DNA of 9,437 bases from positions 1 through 9,437 of the forward strand of contig JAISPI010000028.1 in the NCBI GenBank assembly GCA_031275075.1, given 5' to 3'. Below the pieces are notes generated by a model, which saw nothing but the letters and a program-made list of their open reading frames with translations, was not told where the DNA came from and made no database searches. Positions 1 through 4,909 of the stretch are shown here, piece after piece. Within the stretch, counting starts at the first letter, position 1. Every line of letters begins with the position of its first letter. The position numbers were made by a program, and so were the translations under genes. The stretch is from Burkholderiales bacterium. GTDB lineage: Bacteria; Pseudomonadota; Gammaproteobacteria; Burkholderiales; Casimicrobiaceae.

Positions 1-179
1 TGGTCGCGGGCAACATGCTGGGAGGCGCCGCCGGCAAGATGATTTCGCTGCAATCCATCGCGGTTGCCTGCGCAGCGGTGGGGCTGATGGGCCGCGAGGC
101 ATTGGTGCTGCGCGCGACGTTGCGCGCCAGCACTGTGTTTGTGCTGTTGGCCGGGGTGGTGGTTCTTATCCTGGTGTAG
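1..179 (+). CDS. lldP: L-lactate/glycolate permease family (LctP), C-terminal fragment
   Basis: This is the last 58 codons of a gene that starts left of the window; the reading frame begins at base 3 and ends with TAG at 177-179. The residues GNMLGGAAGKMISLQSIAV followed by an AAVGL(M/V)G segment match, from memory, the conserved C-terminal loop of LldP/GlcA-type permeases, where the phrase GKMISPQSIA precedes the last membrane helix. The final stretch (about residues 37-58 of the fragment, ending in VLLAGVVVLILV) is a hydrophobic helix, as expected for the last transmembrane segment. The family imports lactate or glycolate with protons across the inner membrane. The fragment cannot separate lactate from glycolate specificity, so the symbol is only a family label. 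No clear hairpin terminator follows the stop codon. Confidence 0.82.
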   Translation, partial: VAGNMLGGAAGKMISLQSIAVACAAVGLMGREALVLRATLRASTVFVLLAGVVVLILV

Positions 180-361
180 AGAAAAAGTGTCAAAAACCGG
201 AATTTACCCAAATTTTGCACTGTCTTGACGGTTCTTTACATTGCGCTTCCTATACTGGCGCCATGGCTCCGGGCGGTTTTTCAAGAATGTCGGGCTGTTT
301 GGACAATAGGCCACGATATGAAAAGGGAAAAGACCAACGGTTTTCTCAGGGAGGCATTTTT

Positions 362-375
362 TTGATCTGGATCAG
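362..375 (+). promoter_or_regulatory. FNR/Anr/Dnr-type (CRP superfamily) binding site
   Basis: TTGAT-CTGG-ATCAG differs from the FNR-type consensus TTGAT-N4-ATCAA at one base. It lies about 170 bases ahead of a NapC/NirT-type quinol dehydrogenase gene, a class of gene commonly controlled by oxygen- or nitric-oxide-sensing members of this family. The dyad centre is 368.5. It sits well upstream of the possible promoter at 436-465, at roughly -103 relative to that promoter's predicted start. Which regulator binds cannot be told from the site. Confidence 0.6.
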
Positions 376-402
376 AAATAAGTGGGGGAATTGAAACAAG
401 CT

Positions 403-416
403 TCGATTAACATCGT
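403..416 (+). promoter_or_regulatory. Second, weaker FNR/CRP-like dyad
   Basis: TCGAT-TAAC-ATCGT has the same 5-4-5 dyad layout as the site at 362-375 but has C and G in place of the key T and A, so it is a poor match to FNR. Its centre (409.5) is 41 bases from the centre of the first site, close to four helical turns. It would sit near -62 relative to the possible promoter at 436-465, a typical class I activator position. This is suggestive only. Confidence 0.3.
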
Positions 417-435
417 CCCAACACAGAATGTTGTA

Positions 436-465
436 TTGGCATTGGTTCCTGACGCATGCTAGGAT
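436..465 (+). promoter_or_regulatory. Possible sigma-70 promoter for the cytochrome pair
   Basis: TTGGCA (436-441) and TAGGAT (460-465) are separated by 18 bases, and a TG one base ahead of the second box gives an extended -10 element. The predicted start is near 472, leaving a 5' leader of about 70 bases before the ATG at 543. Both boxes are imperfect, so the call rests on the combination of spacing, the extended -10 and the position downstream of the two dyads. Confidence 0.35.
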
Positions 466-542
466 CGCGCCGGAGCTTGTGGCAGGTAAAGCAGGCAGGC
501 GGATGAAACCCAATAGACAGTTCGTTAGAAGGGAATGTTTCA

Positions 543-1052
543 ATGATGAAAAAAATTGCATGGTTTTGGCTGATTATCGGAATTGTTGTTGGCGTAGTGG
601 GGCTGGCAACGATGAACTATACGTTGCATGCAACTGGTACCGATGAATTCTGTTCGTCTTGCCACGTTAACAACGTGGTTAAGGAATGGCAAGAGTCCAG
701 ACATTATTCCAACCCGCATGGGGTTCGTGTGGGGTGTTCGGATTGCCATGTCCCACGATCGTTCGTGCCCAAGATGATGCGCAAGATGAAGGCGATCCAA
801 GAAGTTTATGGACATTTTACCGGCGTGATCGATACGCCCGAAAAATTCGAGGCCAAACGCAAGGAAATGGCGGAAAGCGAATGGGCGCGGCTTAAGGCCA
901 ATGGCGGTCAGGAATGCCGCAACTGCCATCACATGGACACGGTCAACAACCCGGAAAAAGAGTACCTGAAGGATATGCACGTCGGCGCGCTGGACAGTGG
1001 GCAGATTTGTACGGATTGCCATAAGGGCGTAGCGCACAAGGCACCGGAATAA
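543..1052 (+). CDS. NapC/NirT-family tetraheme cytochrome c quinol dehydrogenase
   Basis: This 169-residue protein probably takes electrons from membrane quinol and passes them to periplasmic partners. One N-terminal membrane helix (about residues 6-24, after MMKK) anchors a periplasmic domain. Four heme motifs are present: CSSCH 37-41, CSDCH 65-69, CRNCH 125-129 and CTDCH 156-160. Conserved family phrases include HYSN (54-57), GVRVGCSDCHVP (60-71), the TPEKFEAKR segment (98-106) and the C-terminal KGVAHKAPE. Overall it resembles NapC/NirT more than NrfH. It lacks the methionine that normally follows heme motif 1 as CxxCHxM: here CH is followed by VNN, and the spacing to HYSN is two residues shorter than in E. 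coli NapC as recalled. The start is ATG 543, the first of two adjacent ATGs, with AGAAGGGA at 528-535. The next gene begins 41 bases downstream and encodes a small cytochrome c, its likely electron acceptor. No reductase gene lies nearby, so the final electron acceptor is unknown. Confidence 0.9.
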   Translation: MMKKIAWFWLIIGIVVGVVGLATMNYTLHATGTDEFCSSCHVNNVVKEWQESRHYSNPHGVRVGCSDCHVPRSFVPKMMRKMKAIQEVYGHFTGVIDTPEKFEAKRKEMAESEWARLKANGGQECRNCHHMDTVNNPEKEYLKDMHVGALDSGQICTDCHKGVAHKAPE

Positions 1053-1093
1053 GCGCAGTATTTTTGTTGAATCCATAAGAGAAGGAGAAAGCA

Positions 1094-1387
1094 ATGAAAT
1101 TGAAAGTGATGATGTTGGTTGCGGCGGGAGCCTTGTTGTCGATGGGCGCGGCGTCAGCGCAGGATGCGGCTGCTTTGATAAAGAGCAAAAATTGCATGAA
1201 CTGCCACGATGTCGAAGCTAAAAAAATGGGCCCCAGCTACAAGGAGCTATCGGCCAAGTACGCAAACGATAAAGACGCGGTGTCGAGGATCGTCAAGAGA
1301 CTCAAAGACGGTCAGGGTCATATGAAGGCAGCGGCGACCGACGATGAAATCAAAGCGATGGTCGAATCAGCGTTGAGCCACAAGTAA
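1094..1387 (+). CDS. Small periplasmic monoheme cytochrome c (c-551/c8-like)
   Basis: This 97-residue protein is a likely soluble electron carrier. A signal peptide (residues 1-22, charged start then a hydrophobic stretch, ending ASA before Q23) sends it to the periplasm, leaving a mature chain of about 75 residues. The single heme motif is CMNCH (34-38), followed by KKMGPSYKELSAKYAND (43-59), typical of the c-551/c8 class I family. The distal heme ligand is probably Met77 in GQGHMK. The usual G-x-W-G-x-x-P-M-P loop of c-551 is absent and the segment is several residues shorter. GGAG (1084-1087) lies a normal distance ahead of ATG 1094. It is 41 bases after the tetraheme gene with no promoter or terminator between, so the two are probably co-transcribed and work in series. 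A strong terminator follows. The family is secure; the physiological partner is inferred. Confidence 0.88.
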   Translation: MKLKVMMLVAAGALLSMGAASAQDAAALIKSKNCMNCHDVEAKKMGPSYKELSAKYANDKDAVSRIVKRLKDGQGHMKAAATDDEIKAMVESALSHK

Positions 1388-1407
1388 CCAACGTTGCTTC
1401 AACGAAG

Positions 1408-1434
1408 AAAAGGACGGCAACCCCGTCCTTTTTT
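1408..1434 (+). terminator. Rho-independent terminator of the cytochrome unit
   Basis: A perfect 10-base-pair stem, AAAAGGACGG (1408-1417) with CCGTCCTTTT (1423-1432), closes a five-base loop and runs into further T residues to 1434. It starts 20 bases after the cytochrome c stop codon and isolates the respiratory unit from cmk. Confidence 0.9.
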
Positions 1435-1474
1435 ATGGGCGTTTGTTTCGTTCCCAGAAGCAAAATTAAAAGGA

Positions 1475-1528
1475 TTAACCACAAAAAACGACCGAAGACT
1501 TTTCTTTGTGTTCTTTGCGGTCAAATTG
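1475..1528 (+). repeat. Dispersed repeat, short hairpin-like copy ahead of cmk
   Basis: The right part (1504-1527, starting CTTTGTGTTCTTTGCGGT) matches 23 of 24 bases with 7726-7749, just ahead of hldA. The left part (1475-1498, starting TTAACCACAAAAAACG) is a degenerate inverted counterpart, so the whole can fold back on itself. Its composition (runs of CTTTG and CAAAG) resembles a short repeat seen scattered between genes in many proteobacterial genomes. It has no coding potential and no transposase. It sits after the cytochrome terminator and ends about 50 bases before the cmk start codon. Confidence 0.65.
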
Positions 1529-1541
1529 CTTTCTCCGATTT

Positions 1542-1570
1542 CTGACACTTAAACACGCTTTGAGTTGATA
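1542..1570 (+). promoter_or_regulatory. Possible cmk promoter
   Basis: CTGACA (1542-1547) and TTGATA (1565-1570) are 17 bases apart. An overlapping alternative -10 is TAAAAT (1569-1574). Either would start transcription only a few bases ahead of the ATG at 1581, giving an almost leaderless mRNA. A promoter is needed somewhere here because a strong terminator lies just upstream. Confidence 0.35.
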
Positions 1571-1580
1571 AAATAGCCGG

Positions 1581-2270
1581 ATGACTTTTTCGACCTCTTT
1601 CGTTCCGGTTGTTACCATTGATGGCCCGGCCGCGTCTGGCAAGGGCACACTGGCGGCGAGCTTGGCAGCGGCGCTGGGGTTCCATTTGCTCGATAGTGGC
1701 GTTTTTTACCGGATGGTCGGCTGGAAGGCGCTGGAAAGCGGGGTGCCATTGACCGACGAGGCGACGTTAATCCGTCTGGCGACCGGATTGCGTCCGCGTT
1801 TCGATGGCGAGGCGATCTGGCTGGATGGCCGCGAAGTGTCGCGGACATTGCGCCAGCAGGAGGTCGGTACGGCAGCTTCCAAGGTAGCGACACTGGAGGG
1901 GGTGCGGATGGCGTTGCTTCATGCGCAACGCATGGCGCGGCGATTGCCGGGACTGGTGGCGGATGGCCGCGACATGGGGACGGTGGTCTTCCCAGATGCT
2001 ATATGCAAGATTTTCATTACGGCCAGCGTCGAAGCACGCGCGCAACGCCGCCATAAGCAGTTGATCGAAAAAGGATTACCGAGTAACATAACCACCCTTT
2101 TACAGGAAATCGGCGAGCGCGACGCGCGTGATGCCGGACGCGAGGTGGCGCCGTTAAAAGCAGCGCCGGAAGCCTTGGAAATCGACACGACGACGCTGGA
2201 CGCGCCGGCAGTATTGGCGCAGGCGTTGACGTATTGCCGTTCGCGTCTGGACACCGCTGCCGTCTGCTGA
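1581..2270 (+). CDS. cmk: Cytidylate kinase (CMP/dCMP kinase)
   Basis: This cytoplasmic enzyme phosphorylates CMP or dCMP with ATP, feeding pyrimidine nucleotide and CDP-lipid synthesis. At 229 residues it matches the usual length. The ATP-binding P-loop is GPAASGKGT (15-23). HLLDSGVFYR (35-44) and ADGRDMGTVVFPDA (127-140) are the conserved CMP-site segments, and ERDARDAGREVAPL (179-192) is the lid region with its arginines. The only plausible start is ATG 1581, eight codons ahead of the first conserved residues; no Shine-Dalgarno sequence precedes it. In many proteobacteria cmk sits between aroA and rpsA; here rpsA follows as expected but the upstream neighbour is the cytochrome unit. rpsA starts 132 bases downstream with no clear terminator between, so read-through is likely. 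Confidence 0.96.
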   Translation: MTFSTSFVPVVTIDGPAASGKGTLAASLAAALGFHLLDSGVFYRMVGWKALESGVPLTDEATLIRLATGLRPRFDGEAIWLDGREVSRTLRQQEVGTAASKVATLEGVRMALLHAQRMARRLPGLVADGRDMGTVVFPDAICKIFITASVEARAQRRHKQLIEKGLPSNITTLLQEIGERDARDAGREVAPLKAAPEALEIDTTTLDAPAVLAQALTYCRSRLDTAAVC

Positions 2271-2347
2271 TGTTGCTGTAAAAACAAGAGGTTCTCCGTA
2301 GCTTTAGCCGGCTGTCGAAGAACATTTTATGAACTGGCCCGTTGGCG

Positions 2348-2367
2348 GCGAGATACAGGGTTCTCGC
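2348..2367 (+). promoter_or_regulatory. Small hairpin in the rpsA leader, possible S1 autocontrol element
   Basis: GCGAGA (2348-2353) pairs with TCTCGC (2362-2367) around the loop TACAGGGT, about 20 bases ahead of the AAGGAA Shine-Dalgarno (2388-2393). In E. coli the rpsA leader folds into hairpins through which S1 represses its own translation. This hairpin is in the right place, but it is a single short stem and its role is inferred. Confidence 0.3.
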
Positions 2368-2402
2368 GCGACGGTCTTACCCTTATTAAGGAACCAACCC
2401 CA

Positions 2403-4127
2403 ATGGCTATTGCTACCTCCTCCGCTGTTCCGGCGGCTTCTGAAAGTTTTGCGGCGCTGTTTGAAGAGTCGCTTGCCCGTCAGGAAATGCGGCAAGGTGA
2501 ATTGATCACCGCTGAAGTAACCCGGGTCGATTACAACGTTGTTGTGGTCAACGCCGGTTTGAAATCGGAAAGTTTCATTCCTATCGAGGAATTCAAGAAC
2601 GATAACGGCGAAGTCGAGGTGAAAGCCGGCGACTTTGTCACGGTTGCGATTGATTCGATCGAAGACGGTTATGGCACCACGCGCCTGTCGCGCGACAAAG
2701 CCAAACGTCTGAAAGCTTGGCAGGACCTTGAGATTGCAATGGTAGAAGGGACATTGGTGTATGGCCTGGTGACCAGCAAAGTCAAAGGTGGCCTGACGGT
2801 GATGATGAACGGCATCCGCGCCTTTTTGCCGGGATCGCTGATCGACGTGCGACCGATAAAGGATACGTCGCCGTTCGAAAACAAATCAATGGAATTCAAA
2901 GTCATCAAGCTCGACAAGAAGCGCAACAATGTCGTGGTGTCGCGTCGCGCCGTGCTTGAAGAATCGCTGGGCGAAGACCGCGAAAAACTGATGTCGACGT
3001 TGTCCGAAGGCTCCGTCGTCAAAGGTATCGTCAAAAACATTACCGATTACGGTGCGTTTGTTGATTTGGGCGGCATTGATGGCTTGTTGCACATCACTGA
3101 TCTGGCCTGGCGCCGCGTCAAACATACATCGGAAGTGCTGGCGGTGGGCGATGAGGTAACAGCTAAGGTTCTCAAGTTCGATCAGGACAAAAACCGCGTT
3201 TCGCTCGGCATCAAGCAGCTTGGTGACGACCCGTGGAGCGGGTTGTCGCGCCGTTATCCGCCGGGAACGCACCTGTTCGGCAAAGTGACCAACATCACCG
3301 ATTACGGTGCGTTCGTCGAAGTCGAATCGGGCATTGAGGGGCTGGTGCACGTTTCTGAAATGGATTGGACGAACAAGAACATCCATCCGACCAAGGTGAC
3401 GCAACTGGGCGACGAAGTCGAGGTGATGATTCTTGAAATCGACGAAGAACGCCGCCGTATCTCGCTGGGCATGAAACAGTGTAAGCCCAACCCATGGGAA
3501 GAGTTTGCGATAAACCACAAGAAGAACGATCATGTGAAGGGCGCGATCAAATCGATCACCGACTTCGGCGTCTTCATCGGCTTGCCGGGCGGTATCGACG
3601 GCTTGGTGCATCTGTCCGATCTGTCGTGGACGCTGCCGGGCGAAACGGCGGTGCGCGATTACAGAAAAGGGCAGGAGATCGAAGCGATTGTTCTGGCGAT
3701 TGATGTCGAGCGTGAACGTATTTCGCTGGGCGTCAAGCAACTCGAAGGTGACCCGTTCACCAACTTCGTGGCAGTCAACGACAAAGGCAGTGTTGTCGAG
3801 GGTACGGTCAAGAGCTTGGATGCGAAGGGCGCCATGGTTTCGCTGATCGAAGGCGAAGTCGAAGGGTATTTGAGAGCGTCGGAATTATCGCGGGATCGTG
3901 TCGAGGACATCCGTCAGCGTCTGAAAGAAGGCGACAAGGTGTCGGCGATGATTATCAACATTGATCGCAAGAACCGTACAATCAACTTGTCCGTCAAGCA
4001 GAAAGACAGCGCCGATGAAAACGAAGCGATGCAGCGGATGAAGACTGAAAATACCAGCGTCAATGTTGGTGTAACCAACCTCGGGGCGCTACTGAAAGCC
4101 AAACTCGACAATAAAGACAACGCGTGA
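2403..4127 (+). CDS. rpsA: 30S ribosomal protein S1
   Basis: S1 binds mRNA on the 30S subunit and helps start translation of structured messages. The 574-residue protein has six S1 (OB-fold) repeats at roughly residues 32-98, 116-182, 203-271, 288-358, 375-445 and 462-531. Repeats 1 and 2 bind the ribosome and repeats 3-6 bind RNA. Signature phrases include GLKSESFIPIEEF, GIRAFLPGSL, the NITDYGAFVDLGGIDGLLHI segment of repeat 3 and VHVSEMDWTNKNIHP of repeat 4. Compared with E. coli S1 (557 residues), there are about eleven extra alanine/serine-rich residues at the N-terminus, as in other betaproteobacteria. ATG 2403 is preceded by AAGGAA (2388-2393) at good spacing. The stop codon overlaps a possible GTG of ihfB by two bases, and ihfB follows immediately, so the two are probably one transcript. 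Confidence 0.98.
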   Translation: MAIATSSAVPAASESFAALFEESLARQEMRQGELITAEVTRVDYNVVVVNAGLKSESFIPIEEFKNDNGEVEVKAGDFVTVAIDSIEDGYGTTRLSRDKAKRLKAWQDLEIAMVEGTLVYGLVTSKVKGGLTVMMNGIRAFLPGSLIDVRPIKDTSPFENKSMEFKVIKLDKKRNNVVVSRRAVLEESLGEDREKLMSTLSEGSVVKGIVKNITDYGAFVDLGGIDGLLHITDLAWRRVKHTSEVLAVGDEVTAKVLKFDQDKNRVSLGIKQLGDDPWSGLSRRYPPGTHLFGKVTNITDYGAFVEVESGIEGLVHVSEMDWTNKNIHPTKVTQLGDEVEVMILEIDEERRRISLGMKQCKPNPWEEFAINHKKNDHVKGAIKSITDFGVFIGLPGGIDGLVHLSDLSWTLPGETAVRDYRKGQEIEAIVLAIDVERERISLGVKQLEGDPFTNFVAVNDKGSVVEGTVKSLDAKGAMVSLIEGEVEGYLRASELSRDRVEDIRQRLKEGDKVSAMIINIDRKNRTINLSVKQKDSADENEAMQRMKTENTSVNVGVTNLGALLKAKLDNKDNA

Positions 4128-4141
4128 GCAGTGGAAGCGGT

Positions 4142-4429
4142 ATGACGAAATCGGAACTGATCGACCGTTTGGCCGCGCAGTTTCCGCAGTTGGCCAAAGA
4201 CACCGAGTTCGCCGTCAAGACGATTCTTGATGCGATGGCGGAGGCGCTGGCTCGCGGGGAACGGATTGAAATCCGTGGTTTCGGCAGTTTCGGGCTTAAT
4301 TACCGCCCACCGCGTCTCGGACGCAATCCCAAGACCGGTGAGCAAGTGCAAGTGTCCGAAAAGCACATTCCGCACTTCAAAGCCGGTAAGGAGTTGCGGG
4401 AGCGGGTGGATTTGAGAGAAAAATCGTAG
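4142..4429 (+). CDS. ihfB: Integration host factor subunit beta
   Basis: With IHF-alpha this protein forms a heterodimer that bends DNA sharply at specific sites, acting in transcription, replication and recombination. The 95 residues match the family length. The HU/IHF signature appears as GERIEIRGFGSFGLNYRPP (39-57), and the DNA-contacting beta arm carries RNPKTGE (61-67) with the intercalating proline at 63. PHFKAGKELRERV (77-89) completes the fold. I chose ATG 4142 because the protein then begins MTKSELI, exactly as in known IHF-beta. A GTG at 4124 in the same frame overlaps the rpsA stop and would add six residues, but is less likely. The ribosome binding site is poor (GGAAG 4133-4137, close to the start), so translation may be coupled to rpsA, 14 bases upstream. 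The order rpsA-ihfB is widely conserved. Confidence 0.96.
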   Translation: MTKSELIDRLAAQFPQLAKDTEFAVKTILDAMAEALARGERIEIRGFGSFGLNYRPPRLGRNPKTGEQVQVSEKHIPHFKAGKELRERVDLREKS

Positions 4430-4435
4430 GCTCGT

Positions 4436-4475
4436 AAAAAAGAAAGAGGCGCTTTGATGGCGCCTCTTTCTTTTT
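4436..4475 (+). terminator. Rho-independent terminator after ihfB
   Basis: AAAAAGAAAGAGGCGC (4437-4452) pairs perfectly with GCGCCTCTTTCTTTTT (4460-4475), a 16-base-pair stem around the seven-base loop TTTGATG. The GC-rich top and the A/T base ending in five T residues are typical; the symmetry means it could also act on the opposite strand. It ends the cmk-rpsA-ihfB unit, so lapA needs its own promoter or read-through. TATAAA (4490-4495) is a possible -10 box for lapA, but no good -35 precedes it. Confidence 0.92.
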
Positions 4476-4531
4476 AGGTGAAGCCGGTTTATAAAGCATC
4501 TATGAAACTTTTACTCCTATAAGGATGCGCC

Positions 4532-4861
4532 ATGAATATTGTCCGCTGGGTCGTTGGGACTGCCATTTTTCTTGCCGTTTTGCTGTTATCGTTTGACAAC
4601 GCCGAGCAGGTGACATTGCGTCTTTTCGGGTTTGGTAGCTGGCAGGCGCCGCTGATTTTCGTCGTGTTCTGCGCTTTTGCGCTGGGCGTGACATGCGGCT
4701 TGCTGGCCGGTGTCTTCCGGGTGGCGCGGGTCAAGCGGGAACTGAAAAAAGCGCACAAAGCGTTGCAGGCTTACGAAACGGCACCGGCCACAAGCACGGC
4801 CTCGTTGCTGGCCGCTGTGCCGACAACACCTTCCGGCGGTGTAACGCCATCGGAGTCCTGA
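4532..4861 (+). CDS. lapA: LPS assembly protein LapA (DUF1049 family)
   Basis: LapA is a small inner-membrane protein that works with LapB in controlling LPS synthesis, through turnover of the deacetylase LpxC. The 109 residues contain two membrane helices (about 6-20 and 40-62) separated by DNAEQVTLRLFGFGSWQAP, a layout and sequence typical of DUF1049. A short, charged, probably coiled-coil segment follows (RVKRELKKAHKALQAYE, 66-82), then a low-complexity tail rich in A, T, S and P. AAGGA (4521-4525) lies six bases before ATG 4532. lapB starts 48 bases after the stop, and this pairing strongly supports the call. The long alanine/threonine tail is not part of the conserved domain. Confidence 0.9.
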   Translation: MNIVRWVVGTAIFLAVLLLSFDNAEQVTLRLFGFGSWQAPLIFVVFCAFALGVTCGLLAGVFRVARVKRELKKAHKALQAYETAPATSTASLLAAVPTTPSGGVTPSES

Positions 4862-4909
4862 TGAACGGCGCGGGTAATTCGGATGAATGACGGTAGAGGG
4901 TAACGCATT

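Larger units (their letters stand above)
180..542. other. Intergenic region between the permease and the tetraheme cytochrome gene
   Basis: This gap of about 360 bases has no convincing gene. It holds two FNR/CRP-type dyads (362-375 and 403-416), a possible sigma-70 promoter (436-465) and the ribosome binding site for the next gene (AGAAGGGA around 528-535). A TTGACG at 225-230 and a TATACT at 251-256 look like promoter boxes but are 20 bases apart, which is too wide for a good promoter. An open frame of 43 codons from 263 to 394 lacks a ribosome binding site and has no recognisable protein features. Nothing else was identified. Confidence 0.6.

Noticed and set aside
225..256. TTGACG and TATACT boxes after the permease gene
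   Set aside because: The 20-base spacing is too wide for a standard promoter; each box alone is not enough.
263..394. A 43-codon open frame starting ATG in the gap before the tetraheme gene
   Set aside because: It has no ribosome binding site and no recognisable protein character, and the FNR-type dyad lies inside it.
428..646. A 72-codon open frame overlapping the start of the tetraheme gene
   Set aside because: It runs in another frame into a clearly real cytochrome gene and has no ribosome binding site or domain.
2886..3740. Long open frame (284 codons) on the minus strand within rpsA
   Set aside because: It is a shadow of the rpsA codon pattern; rpsA itself is unmistakable and the antisense product has no recognisable features.
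4861..4890. Nine-codon frame (MNGAGNSDE) overlapping the lapA stop and ending before lapB
   Set aside because: A leader peptide or coupling device is possible, but no ribosome binding site or conservation can be shown from one sequence.
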